A DNA stretch of 64,000 nt from Actinomadura sp. NAK00032 (GTDB taxonomy: Bacteria > Actinomycetota > Actinomycetes > Streptosporangiales > Streptosporangiaceae). Under the pieces are notes generated by a model that did no database searches, was not told the DNA's origin, and saw nothing but the letters and a program-made list of their open reading frames with translations. This document shows, piece by piece, positions 25,134-33,563 of this stretch (the first letter of the stretch is position 1; each line of letters opens with the position of its first letter). The DNA lies in contig NZ_CP054932.1 of assembly GCF_013364275.1 (NCBI RefSeq), forward strand, positions 6,758,001 through 6,822,000, read 5' to 3'. Both the position numbers and the translations under genes were made by a program.

Positions 25134-27623
25134 ATGGCACGACGCGGATCCCAAGCCCCTCCACCTCCGCCCGACTTTGAAGAGAACATCGTCGACGTCG
25201 ATGTCTCCGACGAGATGCGCGGCAGTTTCCTCGAGTACGCCTACTCGGTCATCTACCAGCGGGCGCTCCCCGACGCGCGCGACGGCATGAAGCCCGTCCA
25301 GCGCCGGATCCTGTACTCGATGAACGAGATGGGCCTGCGCCCCGACCGCGGCCACGTCAAGTGCGCCCGCGTCGTCGGGGAGGTCATGGGCAAGCTGCAC
25401 CCGCACGGCGACAGCGCCATCTACGACGCGATGGTGCGGATGGCGCAGCCCTGGGCGATGCGGATGCCGCTCGTGGACGGCCACGGCAACTTCGGCTCGC
25501 TCGGCGGCGACGACATGCCCGCCGCCATGCGGTACACCGAGGCCCGCATGTCCCGCGAGGCGATGCTGATGGTCGCCTCGATCGACGAGGACACGGTCGA
25601 CTTCCGCCCCAACTACGACGGGCAGGAGCAGGAGCCGGAGGTGCTGCCGGCCGCGTTCCCGAACCTGCTGGTGAACGGCGCGTCCGGTATCGCGGTCGGC
25701 ATGGCCACGAACATGGCGCCGCACAACCTCGGCGAGGTCATCTCGGCGGCCCGGCACCTGATCGACCACCCCGACGCCACCCTCGAAGACCTGATGCGCT
25801 TCGTCCCCGGCCCCGACCTGCCCACCGGCGGCAAGATCGTCGGCCTGGACGGGATCCGCGACGCCTACGAGCGCGGCCGGGGGACGTTCCGCACCCGCGC
25901 CACCGTCTCCATCGAGAACGTCACGGCCCGCCGCAAGGGCATCGTCGTCAGCGAACTCCCGTACGCCGTCGGGCCCGAGCGCGTCAAGGCCAAGATCAAG
26001 GAACTGGTCAACGCCAAGAAGATCCAGGGCATCTCGGACCTGAAGGACCTCACCGACCGCAATGTCGGCCTCCGCCTGGTGATCGAGATCAAGAACGGCT
26101 TCAACCCGGAGGCCGTCCTCGCCGACCTCTACCGGCTCACGCCGATGGAGGAGACGTTCGGCATCAACAACGTCGCCCTGGTCGACGGCCAGCCCCGCAC
26201 GCTCGGCCTCCGCGACATGCTGCAGGTCTACGTCGACCACCGCATCGAGGTCGTCCGGCGGCGCTCGATGTTCCGCCGCAAGAAGCGCGAGGACCGCCTC
26301 CACCTGGTGGACGGCCTGCTCGTGGCGCTGCTGAACATCGACGAGGTCATCCAGGTCATCCGGCAGAGCGACGACGCCGCCCAGGCCAAGCAGCGCCTCA
26401 TGCAGATCTTCGAGCTGTCGGAGATCCAGGCGCAGTACATCCTGGACACCCCGCTCCGCCGCCTCACCCGCTACGACCGGCTCGAGCTGGAGAAGGAGAA
26501 GGAGCAGCTCGCCAAGGAGATCGCCAAGCTGACCGCGATCCTGGAGTCGGAGCGCAAGCTCCGCGGCGTGGTCTCCAGGGAGCTCGGCGACGTCGCCAAG
26601 GAGTTCTCCACGCCCCGCCGGACGATCCTCCTCGAATCCTCGGGCCACACCGCCGCCGCGGCCGTCCCCCTCGAAGTGGCGGACGACCCGTGCACGGTGC
26701 TGCTGTCGTCCACGGGCCTGCTGGCCCGCACGCACGACGCGTCGCCCCTGCCCGACAGCGGCCCCCGCGCCCAGCACGACGTGCTGACCTCGGTGGTCCC
26801 GGCGACGGCCCGCGGCCAGGTGGGCGCGGTGACGTCGCTGGGCCGGATGATCCGCATCGACGTCCTGGACCTCCCGACCCTGCCCCCGTCGGCGACGCCC
26901 CCGTCCCTGGCGGGCGGAGCCCCGGTGGCCGAATACGTCGACCTGGAACCGAACGAAACGGTCGTGGGCATAGCCTCCGTCTCCGAGGAGGGAGGCGGCC
27001 TCGCGCTGGGCACGGCGCAGGGCGTCGTCAAGCGAGTGGTCCCCGACTTCCCGGCGAACCGCGACGAGTTCGAGGTCATCGGCCTGAAGGACGGCGACCG
27101 GGTGGTCGGCGCCGTCCAGCTCCTCTCCGAGGACCAGCACCTGGTCTTCATCACGAACGACGCCCAGCTGCTGCACTTCGCCGCGTCCCTCGTCCGTCCC
27201 CAGGGCCGGGCTGCCGGCGGAATGGCGGGCATCAAGCTGGGCGCGGGGGCGAGCGTCCTCTGGTTCGGCGCCATGGACCCGTCCCGCGAGGCCCGGGTCA
27301 TCACGATCTCGGGCTCCTCGTCGGCGCTCCCCGGCACCCAGACGGGCGCGATCAAACTGGCCGACTTCGCCGACTTCCCGTCCAAGGGCCGCGCGACGGG
27401 CGGCGTCCGGGCGCACCGCTTCCTGAAGGGCGAGGACGTCCTCCTCCAGGCGTGGGCGGCCCCGACACCCCTGCGGGCCGCCGCGGCCAACGGCAAGCCG
27501 GCGATGCTGAACGTCACGCTGGGCCGCCGAGACGGCTCCGGCGAAGCTCTGGACAGCCCCATCGTCTCCATCAGCGGCCCGATAGGCCCGGCCCCGGCCG
27601 AAGAGGAAACCCCCGAAGAGTGA
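25134..27623 (+). CDS. parC: DNA topoisomerase IV / second gyrase subunit A
   Basis: An 830-residue type IIA topoisomerase A subunit, which decatenates or relaxes DNA with its B partner (parE here). The catalytic Tyr is Tyr134 in AAMRYTEARM. The quinolone-determining loop HPHGDSAIYD keeps Ser94 and Asp98, the drug-sensitive type. A coiled-coil with DTPLRRLTRYDRLELEKEKE follows, then a C-terminal beta-pinwheel (about 520-820). MARRGS at 25134 is preferred over an ATG-less extension to 25104. CACAAT stands 7 nt before GTGGGGC and the ATG, so the message may be leaderless. It ends in an 11-bp hairpin. Confidence 0.93.
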   Translation: MARRGSQAPPPPPDFEENIVDVDVSDEMRGSFLEYAYSVIYQRALPDARDGMKPVQRRILYSMNEMGLRPDRGHVKCARVVGEVMGKLHPHGDSAIYDAMVRMAQPWAMRMPLVDGHGNFGSLGGDDMPAAMRYTEARMSREAMLMVASIDEDTVDFRPNYDGQEQEPEVLPAAFPNLLVNGASGIAVGMATNMAPHNLGEVISAARHLIDHPDATLEDLMRFVPGPDLPTGGKIVGLDGIRDAYERGRGTFRTRATVSIENVTARRKGIVVSELPYAVGPERVKAKIKELVNAKKIQGISDLKDLTDRNVGLRLVIEIKNGFNPEAVLADLYRLTPMEETFGINNVALVDGQPRTLGLRDMLQVYVDHRIEVVRRRSMFRRKKREDRLHLVDGLLVALLNIDEVIQVIRQSDDAAQAKQRLMQIFELSEIQAQYILDTPLRRLTRYDRLELEKEKEQLAKEIAKLTAILESERKLRGVVSRELGDVAKEFSTPRRTILLESSGHTAAAAVPLEVADDPCTVLLSSTGLLARTHDASPLPDSGPRAQHDVLTSVVPATARGQVGAVTSLGRMIRIDVLDLPTLPPSATPPSLAGGAPVAEYVDLEPNETVVGIASVSEEGGGLALGTAQGVVKRVVPDFPANRDEFEVIGLKDGDRVVGAVQLLSEDQHLVFITNDAQLLHFAASLVRPQGRAAGGMAGIKLGAGASVLWFGAMDPSREARVITISGSSSALPGTQTGAIKLADFADFPSKGRATGGVRAHRFLKGEDVLLQAWAAPTPLRAAAANGKPAMLNVTLGRRDGSGEALDSPIVSISGPIGPAPAEEETPEE

Positions 27624-27630
27624 TGCGAAG

Positions 27631-27657
27631 AGGCCCCGGGCCCACCCCGGGGCCTCT
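27631..27657. terminator. Bidirectional terminator between parC and a convergent gene
   Basis: A perfect 11-bp stem, GAGGCCCCGGG (27631-27641) with CCCGGGGCCTC (27647-27657), and a 5-nt loop. It lies 7 bp after the parC stop and 6 bp from the stop of the opposing gene, so it can end both transcripts. Confidence 0.88.
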
Positions 27658-27663
27658 CCCTCT

Positions 27664-28440
27664 TCACGCTCCCGGCCGCACCCGGGCGTTGAGATCCTCG
27701 TTGCACCTGACGATCTCCTCCGCCACCTCGACAACGTCACCGACCGGATGGCAGGCGCCATCGCCACCCGGCAGCGTGACGAAGAACGTCTCGTCCCGCA
27801 CCCACACCGTGATCTCGGCCCGCACCGAGAGAACCGCCATCTGCCACCCTTGGCCCAACTGCACTGGCCGGATCCCCCGCGCGTCCAGCAGTCGCCGCAG
27901 TTCGCGAGCCGCCTCAAGGCAGTCCCGCCGAGGCGGGGACCACGCCACCGTCACGGGCAGCGCGAAGTACACGACTTTCCCCGACACCGGCGCAGAGCCC
28001 AGCTGCGACCGGCTCCGATGCGCACCCCACCGTCCCCGGTTCTCGACGGCCAGGGCGTTCACGAGCTCAAGCCCGCGTCCGCCCTCGGCCTCGGGCGGCG
28101 GACGCAGGTTCGCCCCGTCCGGCACTGTCCCGCACCAGGCCGCAGAGTCGAAGACCCGCACCACGACCTGTGTCCCCTGCTTCCGCACGTAGATCTGCAC
28201 CTCCGGCAACCCCGCCGTCGGCATGGTCGGGAGCGGCCGCCCGCCCAACGCGTGTACGAACACGTTGGTGGCCAGCTCGGAGACCATCGTCTCCGCGTCG
28301 TCCACCATCCCGTCGGGCAACCGCAGCGCCCCGAGCGTCTCCCGCACGACCTCCCGCGCCACCCCGGCACACCGAGCCTCCGGCGGCAACGCCCAAACCG
28401 CACACCCACCCGCCCGAACCACCCCACCGGCGCTGGACAT
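27664..28440 (-). CDS. HATPase-fold anti-sigma-like protein (whiJ-locus type)
   Basis: A 258-residue cytoplasmic protein with a GHKL ATPase domain of the RsbW/SpoIIAB-like class common in filamentous actinomycetes. It has MVSELATNVFVHALGG (N box), VRVFDSAAW (G1-like), GGRGLELVNALA (G2), then a ~90-residue C-terminal extension (TVWVRDETFFVTLPGG). The ATG at 28440 has AAGGTGAG 9 nt upstream; a GTG 9 nt earlier is possible. It is divergent from an XRE-DUF5753 gene and a DUF397 gene. This trio recurs in Streptomyces-type developmental loci. The target sigma factor is unknown. Confidence 0.82.
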   Translation of the reverse strand: MSSAGGVVRAGGCAVWALPPEARCAGVAREVVRETLGALRLPDGMVDDAETMVSELATNVFVHALGGRPLPTMPTAGLPEVQIYVRKQGTQVVVRVFDSAAWCGTVPDGANLRPPPEAEGGRGLELVNALAVENRGRWGAHRSRSQLGSAPVSGKVVYFALPVTVAWSPPRRDCLEAARELRRLLDARGIRPVQLGQGWQMAVLSVRAEITVWVRDETFFVTLPGGDGACHPVGDVVEVAEEIVRCNEDLNARVRPGA

Positions 28441-28623
28441 GTCCGACACCTCACCTTCTCCACGACCCGCAACCAGATAGACACTCTCCGTGGTTGCCCT
28501 TGGGACGCATCGTGCTCTCCAGCATCGAGTGATCGCAACCAGAAACGAAAAATTCCATCTCAGCGTTCGACTGATCTTGGAGAATCCGCACCACGGGCGT
28601 AGCGGACGCGGCACACTCAGTAC

Positions 28624-29532
28624 ATGCCTGAACGCCGTCCGACGATCCGAGAGCGCAAGCTCGCCGCCGAACTGCGCCGTCTCCGCGAACGATCGACCAT
28701 GCGACTGGACCAGGTCGTCGCGGAGCTACAAGCAGCGAGTGAAGGACGCTGGTCCACTCCCAAGCTGTCCCGCATCGAGACGGCGGCCCAGGGGATCAAG
28801 ACGTCGGACGTGAACCAGCTGTGCGACCTCTACGGCGTGACGCCCGAAAAGCGCGGAGCACTACTGGCCCTGACCCGGACGGCACGGCAACGCGGCTGGT
28901 GGGACGCCTACGCCGACACGATCCATACCGACTACGCGGCCTACATCGAACTGGAGTCCGAAGCCAGGTCCCTACGCTGCTACAACGCCCTGATGATCAA
29001 CGGACTTCTGCAGACCGAGGAGTATGCCCACGAGATCATCCGAGTGGGCCTGATGCAGTTCGCACCGCTCTCAGAAGTTGACCGCCGCGTGGAAGTCCGT
29101 AGAACACGGCAGGCACTCCTCACGCGCCGAGAGCCAGAACCGCTCCGCGTATGGTCGATCATCGATGAGGCGGCTGTCAGGCGCGTGATCGGCAGCCCGG
29201 CCGTGATGGCCAGGCAGTGCGATCACCTGCTCAGTCTCTCTGAGCATCCCACCGTGATGATTCAGGTGCTCCCCTTCCACGCAGGCGCCCACCCAGCGAC
29301 CACCGGCGCCTTCGTCCATATGGACTTCCCCGAACACCACATGCCCGACATCGTCTACATCGACGGATTGACCAGCGCGCTTTACGTCGATGACGATACG
29401 CAGGTTCACACCTACTCGCTCGCGTTCAATCAACTGGCGATGGCGGCTCTCGGGGTCGATGAGTCACTCACCATGATCTCCGACCTGGCCAAGCTGCACC
29501 GAAAGCGGCATATTGGTGTCGATGAGCACTAA
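28624..29532 (+). CDS. XRE helix-turn-helix protein with DUF5753
   Basis: A 302-residue DNA-binding protein. The N-terminal HTH_31-type domain (about residues 8-75) has LAAELRRLRERSTMRLDQV and STPKLSRIETA. The rest is DUF5753 (about 100-285: CYNALMINGLLQTEEYAH, RRTRQALLTRREP, LPFHAGAHPATTGAFVHMDF). This is the WhiJ-like regulator family of sporulating actinomycetes, always paired with small DUF397 proteins. It overlaps the next gene by 11 nt. It probably binds its own promoter region and is modulated by the DUF397 partner, which is family inference. Confidence 0.9.
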   Translation: MPERRPTIRERKLAAELRRLRERSTMRLDQVVAELQAASEGRWSTPKLSRIETAAQGIKTSDVNQLCDLYGVTPEKRGALLALTRTARQRGWWDAYADTIHTDYAAYIELESEARSLRCYNALMINGLLQTEEYAHEIIRVGLMQFAPLSEVDRRVEVRRTRQALLTRREPEPLRVWSIIDEAAVRRVIGSPAVMARQCDHLLSLSEHPTVMIQVLPFHAGAHPATTGAFVHMDFPEHHMPDIVYIDGLTSALYVDDDTQVHTYSLAFNQLAMAALGVDESLTMISDLAKLHRKRHIGVDEH

Positions 29533-29725
29533 AGACGGCAAGACCGTATGGCGTAAGAGCTCCCGTTCAGCACAGGGAGCAGATTGCGTGGAGGCCGCCC
29601 AGGTCAAGGATACGCGCGCGATACGCGACTCCAAGGACCCGACCGGCCCCGTCCTCACCTTCACCCCCGACGCTTGGACGACCTTCCTCCAGGCCGTCAA
29701 GACAGGCACCCACGACCTCCGCTGA
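29522..29725 (+). CDS. DUF397 domain-containing small protein
   Basis: A 67-residue DUF397 protein: WRKSSRSAQGADCVEAAQV, then VKDTRAIRDSKDPTGPVLTF and WTTFLQAVKTG. Start ATG 29522 lies within the end of the regulator gene (ATGAGCACTAA overlap), so translation is coupled. DUF397 proteins partner with XRE-DUF5753 regulators in whiJ-type systems. No enzyme motif is present. Confidence 0.9.
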   Translation: MSTKDGKTVWRKSSRSAQGADCVEAAQVKDTRAIRDSKDPTGPVLTFTPDAWTTFLQAVKTGTHDLR

Positions 29726-29758
29726 CGTGGAGGGTTAAGGCGTGCAGTGACTGTGGGA

Positions 29759-30169
29759 TCAGTTCGGCTGGGTGGAAAGGGCTAGGCGGAGTCGGGCGAT
29801 CTCCGCTCGCCATTCTTCCGCGCCGCCGCTTTCGTCCCAGAGCTGCTCCAGCTCCGAGTCGGGGCCGACCACCCGATCCAAGGCCTTCACCGCGAGAGGG
29901 CGCAGGTCGACGGGCAGTTCCGGAATCCGCTCCTCCGGACCGTAAATCGGGTCAACAGGCTGGCCGCCGGGGCACTGCGCCGCTACCAGGGCGGCTGCGG
30001 CGACTGCCAGCACGCCTTCAAAACTGTCCACAACGGCGGCCTCGCGGGTCACGGCCTCCAGGGCTTCTCGGATCGCCGACGGGCGCTCTTCCAAGGCCAA
30101 CTCGTCCAGGTCCCCTGCGAAGTCGGCGGCCTGGTCGCTGCCGAACGGACTGGCGTCCCAAGTGCCCAT
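29759..30169 (-). CDS. DUF4259 domain-containing protein
   Basis: A 136-residue acidic protein starting MGTWDASPFGSDQAADFAGD, the hallmark of DUF4259. GGAGG stands 5 nt before the ATG. Most of the chain is helical (EALEAVTREAAVVDSFEGVLA and so on). DUF4259 proteins have been suggested as immunity or housekeeping factors of polymorphic-toxin loci, but no toxin gene is next to this one, so the role is open. Confidence 0.85.
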   Translation of the reverse strand: MGTWDASPFGSDQAADFAGDLDELALEERPSAIREALEAVTREAAVVDSFEGVLAVAAAALVAAQCPGGQPVDPIYGPEERIPELPVDLRPLAVKALDRVVGPDSELEQLWDESGGAEEWRAEIARLRLALSTQPN

Positions 30170-30228
30170 TTCATCCTCCAGGTCGGGGAGAAGAGCACCT
30201 TATCCGGATCGCGGGCATCATTTTCAGC

Positions 30229-30701
30229 GTGACGCGTCCGCTGCTCCTCCTCGACGTCGACGGGGTTCTCAACCCCTACGGCTACAGCCGTCGCCGGCCG
30301 GTTACACCGAACATGATCTGTTCCCTGAAGACGACGAACCCGTCCTGGTGAACCCGCAGCACGGCATCTGGATCAGCGAACTCGTTCGCGTTTACGACGT
30401 CACCTGGGCGACGTCTTGGAACCACGATGCCAACCGGCTATTGGCGCCCTTGCTCGGCATCGCGCCGCTTCCCGTCCTCGACATGCCGTCCATCCCTTAC
30501 CACCCCAGCGACAAGGTTCCGCGGGTCGACCGGTTGGCCCGGCACCGGCCCGCCGTCTGGATCGATGACCTCCACACCCCGCAGGCTCACGCGTGGGCCG
30601 GCGGCCGTCCCGAGCCCACCCTGCTCATCACCACTGAGCCTTCGACGGGCCTCACCCGTCGGTCGGTCGACCAAGCTCTCGCCTGGGCCGTGGATCTCTG
30701 A
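30229..30701 (+). pseudogene. HAD-like hydrolase gene with a frameshift
   Basis: The GTG at 30229 begins VTRPLLLLDVDGVLNPYGYSRR, a haloacid-dehalogenase motif I with the nucleophile Asp. The frame then stops at about 30351. The expected continuation (GYTEHDLFPEDDEPVLVN, ATSWNHDANRLLAPLLGI, AVWIDDLHTPQAHAW) runs in another frame to 30701. Adding one C in the run near 30294-30296 restores a single product of about 158 residues. It is either a true pseudogene, a sequencing error or a slippage site. Both halves keep normal coding bias, so the event is recent or artefactual. Confidence 0.85.
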
Positions 30702-30772
30702 CGCGGAGAGTGTCGGACGGTGCCGTTAGCGTGCCGGGGTACATGCTCTTCCGAGTTGAGGAGGCGCGGCAG

Positions 30773-31732
30773 ATGGCGGAACAGATGGTCGCGGTGGACG
30801 GCGTCGAGATCTGCACGGAGTCCTTCGGAGATCCGGGGGACGCGCCCATCCTGCTCATCATGGGGATCGGTGCGTCGATGCTCTGGTGGGACGAGGGTTT
30901 CTGTCGACGGCTCGCGGAGGGCGGACGCTTCGTCATCCGCTACGACCACCGGGACACAGGGCGCTCCACCACGTACGACGTGGGCCGTCCCGGGTACACG
31001 GGCTCTGATCTCGTCGACGATGCCATGCGTGTGCTCGACGCCTATGGCATTCCCGCCGCGCATGTGGTGGGGGTCTCTGCGGGCGGCGCGTTCGGGCAGT
31101 TGCTTGCGCTCGACCATCCCCGGCGCGTTCTCTCGCTGGTCCTCATCAGCACCTCCCGCGCGGTGCCAGGGGGTCGCGAACTGCCGCCGCCGACCGAGGA
31201 GTTCGGACGCTTCGTCTCGACCGCGCGGGTCGACTGGTCCGATTTCGCGTCGGTGATCGACTACCTCGTCGGCTACCAGTTGATGCTCGCCGGCACCGAA
31301 CGTCCGCCGGACGAGGCCGAGGTTCAAGATCTGGTTCGCCGCGACGTCGAGCGGGCCCGCGACATCAGCGCGGTCCAGAACCACAACGCGATCCCCGAGG
31401 ACGATCGCCGCTGGGGGCCGCTGTCATCGATAACGGCGCCCACTCTCGTCATTCACGGCACAGCCGATCCCTTGTTCCCGTTGGAGCACGGCGTGGCCTT
31501 GGCCGAGGAGATTCCAGGCGCCGACTTTGTGCCGCTCAAGGGCGCCGGTCACGGGCTCGACCGCGCCGATTGGGAGGCCGTCGGACGGTTGATTCTCGAT
31601 CACACGAGGGGCAGTCGTGGTGGCGGGGATTCTCAATTCGTGCAAGGGATGGCTTCTGAGTCGTTCAGCTCCATATGCCGGACGGGTCCCGGGGAGGACT
31701 GGGGCTCCAACCGTTGGAAGCTTGATAAATGA
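30773..31732 (+). CDS. Alpha/beta-hydrolase (RdmC-like esterase family)
   Basis: A 319-residue hydrolase. It has the oxyanion region LIMGIGASMLWW, RYDHRDTGRST, the nucleophile elbow GVSAGG, the acid in IHGTADPLFP and the His in GAGHGLD. This set is typical of the RdmC/aclacinomycin methylesterase-like group, but here the substrate is unknown. ATG 30773 has GAGGAGG 8 nt upstream; longer in-frame starts at 30710 and 30743 exist. The last ~40 residues (after GRLILDHTRG) do not look like the family. The stop overlaps the start of the SDR pseudogene (ATGA). Confidence 0.83.
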   Translation: MAEQMVAVDGVEICTESFGDPGDAPILLIMGIGASMLWWDEGFCRRLAEGGRFVIRYDHRDTGRSTTYDVGRPGYTGSDLVDDAMRVLDAYGIPAAHVVGVSAGGAFGQLLALDHPRRVLSLVLISTSRAVPGGRELPPPTEEFGRFVSTARVDWSDFASVIDYLVGYQLMLAGTERPPDEAEVQDLVRRDVERARDISAVQNHNAIPEDDRRWGPLSSITAPTLVIHGTADPLFPLEHGVALAEEIPGADFVPLKGAGHGLDRADWEAVGRLILDHTRGSRGGGDSQFVQGMASESFSSICRTGPGEDWGSNRWKLDK

Positions 31733-32118
31733 CGTCACACGGTTCGAAGACCTGGCTCATCACCGGCGCTTCGCCCGGCATCGGGCGCGAACTCACTGAG
31801 CAGTTCCTCGCCGGTGGAGACCGAGTAGCCGCGACTCTGCGAAGGCCCGAGCAGCTGGACAACCCGGCCGCCGAGTACGGCGACCGGCTGTGGCGGCACC
31901 GGCTCGACGTCACCGACACCGCTCAACTCGACACGGTGGTCGGCAGGGCGTTCGCCGATCTCGGGCAGATCGACGTGGTCATCTCGAACCTCCCCCACCG
32001 GTCGAGGACATGCCCGCCAGCCAGTCCGGCGTCGCGCACGCGACGATCGAGGCCGCGCCCTCCGACAACCCGCCGCTGCGGCTGCCGCTCAACTCCAACT
32101 CCGACGCCTACGAGAACT
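31729..32118 (+). pseudogene. SDR pseudogene, 5' part (internally deleted and cut by the TnpB element)
   Basis: It starts MTSHGSKTWLITGASPGIG, a clear SDR nucleotide-binding motif, and reads as SDR to about VDVVISN (31992). The next frame, from about 31995, gives PVEDMPASQSGVAHATIEAAP and PPLRLPLNSNSDAYENL, the C-terminal part of the same family. The middle, including the YxxxK catalytic region (roughly 115 codons), is missing and the frame has shifted. The 3' end is separated by the IS605-type insertion and continues at 33468-33553. The start overlaps the hydrolase stop by 4 nt. Confidence 0.85.
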
Positions 32119-32300
32119 TGACGTCCTCCCCCGTCTGAAGGCGGGGGATTCCAACCCGTCCGCTAGACAGAGCGGAGAGCGGGTTGAGGTTCGCGGTTCG
32201 CCGGCCGGGCCAACGCCCCGCCTCCCCGCGCGGTCACCGTGCGCCCCACGGCGGTGTCTCGGATGTTGCGTGCGGCGTTGACGTCGGCGTTGACCCGATG
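32098..32300 (-). ncRNA. Predicted omega RNA (reRNA) of TnpB
   Basis: In TnpB systems the guide RNA is made from the 3' end of tnpB through the right end and into flanking DNA. Here that is the minus strand from inside tnpB past its stop (32163), through the right-end hairpin (32127-32148), to the border at 32118/32119. The guide would then start AGTTCTCGTAGGCG, i.e. the interrupted SDR gene. The 5' limit is a guess; existence is inferred from known TnpB biology. Confidence 0.55.
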
Positions 32301-33467
32301 CCCGCAGGCGACGCACCGGAACACCGCTTGGCTCTCACGGTTGTCCGGGGCGCGATGCCCGCAGGTGTTGCAGGTCTGCGACGTGTACGCCGGGTTCACC
32401 CGGACGACGCGTCCGGGTGCTTTTTCTTCGAGTCGGGCGGCGAGCCGGGCCCAACCGTTGGCCAGGATCGAGCGGTTGAGACCGGCCTTCTGCCGGACGT
32501 TCGTGCCAGGGGCGTCGATCGTGCCCTTGGCGGAGCGGGTCATGCCCCGCACGTTGAGGTCCTCGACCGCGATCACGTCGAAGCGGCGCGCCAGATCGGT
32601 CGAGGTCTTCTCCACCCAATCCTTGCGGCGGTCGGTCTCTCGGGCGCGGAGCCGGGCGATGGCGGCCTTGACGCGGGTGCGGCGGTTCGACCCCCGGCGG
32701 GCGCGGGCCAGACGACGCAGCAGCCGGTTCAGCCGCAAGGTCTCGGCATCGGTCAGGCCCGGCACGGCGCGGGTCTCCCCGGTCGACAACGCGGCGGACA
32801 CCGCCACGCCCCGGTCGACGCCGACGGCTTCACCGTTGCCGGGCGCGGGCACCGGGTCGGGCACGTGCGCGAACGCGACATGCCACCGCCCGGCCCGGTC
32901 GCGGGCCACCCGGAACGACTTCACCCCGTCGGGCACGGCCCTGGACCACCGGAATCGAACCCAACCCACCTTCGGGACCCGCACCTCACCGGTACGGCGG
33001 GACAGGCGCCGCACGTCCCCCGGTTTGACCGCGACGATCCGGAACCCCTCGTGCAGTCCGGCTTTGCGCCAGGTGGGACGCCGGTGCGTGCCGCCGAAGA
33101 AGTTGCTCATAGCCTGCGCGAAGTCCTTGAGCGCCTGCTGCTGCACGATGATCGACCCGGCCGCCAGCCACGGATTCGCGGCACGGGCCTCGGTCAACTG
33201 GCGGCATTGCACCGCGAATCCCGGGGCGGAGCCGCGTCGGGGTGTCCACCACGCGTGCTGTTCCACGGCCAGGTTCCACACGTACCGGGCATGCGAGCAG
33301 TGCTCCAGCAACCCCACCTCCTGGGCAGGGCTCGGGCACAGCCGGTACCGGGACATGCCCGCAACATACCGAGAGCCACCGACAAAACCCGGACGGTCAC
33401 CGTGTCGCACGGTGCCGCGTTCCCTCCCCGCACACAAGGGCCGGGCATCCACACTGTAGGTGTCTGG
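32119..33467 (-). mobile_element. IS605/IS1341-type element with TnpB only
   Basis: Borders are read from the broken SDR gene: removing 32119-33467 rejoins DAYENL with TSALRERLAAFEARRDAAY in frame. The 8-bp TGACGTCC occurs at both junctions (32119-32126, 33468-33475), so the exact break is ambiguous within it. On the element strand the left end begins CCAGACACCTACAGTGTGG with an ACAC/GTGT hairpin. The right end carries the CCCCCG/CGGGGG hairpin (32127-32148) and ends GGACGTCA. No tnpA is present, so movement would need a transposase in trans. Confidence 0.88.
32163..33356 (-). CDS. tnpB: TnpB RNA-guided nuclease (IS605 family)
   Basis: A 397-residue TnpB that looks intact. The RuvC active site is complete: Asp181 (VGVDRGV), Glu265 (VIAVEDLNVRGM) and Asp358 (NADVNAARNI). 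The zinc ribbon has Cys329, Cys332, Cys348 and Cys351 (CNTCGH, CVACGH). The N-terminal REC/wedge part starts MSRYRLCPSP and includes HARYVWNLAVEQ. TnpB cuts DNA next to a short target-adjacent motif under an omega RNA guide and favours retention of its element. Start ATG 33356 was chosen by family alignment; a longer frame to 33452 would run into the left end. Confidence 0.93.
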   Translation of the reverse strand: MSRYRLCPSPAQEVGLLEHCSHARYVWNLAVEQHAWWTPRRGSAPGFAVQCRQLTEARAANPWLAAGSIIVQQQALKDFAQAMSNFFGGTHRRPTWRKAGLHEGFRIVAVKPGDVRRLSRRTGEVRVPKVGWVRFRWSRAVPDGVKSFRVARDRAGRWHVAFAHVPDPVPAPGNGEAVGVDRGVAVSAALSTGETRAVPGLTDAETLRLNRLLRRLARARRGSNRRTRVKAAIARLRARETDRRKDWVEKTSTDLARRFDVIAVEDLNVRGMTRSAKGTIDAPGTNVRQKAGLNRSILANGWARLAARLEEKAPGRVVRVNPAYTSQTCNTCGHRAPDNRESQAVFRCVACGHRVNADVNAARNIRDTAVGRTVTARGGGALARPANREPQPALRSV

Positions 33468-33553
33468 TGACGTCCGCGCTGCGTGAGCGGCTCGCCGCGT
33501 TCGAGGCCCGTCGCGACGCGGCCTACGCCGCAGACGCCGAGGTCACCCCCTAG
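33468..33553 (+). pseudogene. SDR pseudogene, 3' part after the TnpB element
   Basis: It reads TSALRERLAAFEARRDAAY, then AADAEVTP and a TAG, the usual charged C-terminal helix of this SDR group. It is the continuation of the fragment ending at 32118 once the element is removed. It has no start codon or ribosome site of its own. Confidence 0.82.
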
Positions 33554-33563
33554 CCGTTCAGCC

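Noticed and set aside
25023..27917. A 964-codon open frame antisense to parC
   Set aside because: It is a GC-driven shadow of the parC gene; its product is Arg/Asp/His-rich without any family motif.
33356..33452. Longer start for tnpB at 33452
   Set aside because: The extra residues (GRERGTVRHGDRPGF and so on) do not belong to TnpB and would run into the left-end hairpin.
32119..33467. A tnpA gene within the TnpB element
   Set aside because: The 1.35-kb element has room only for tnpB and its ends; no Y1 transposase motif is present.
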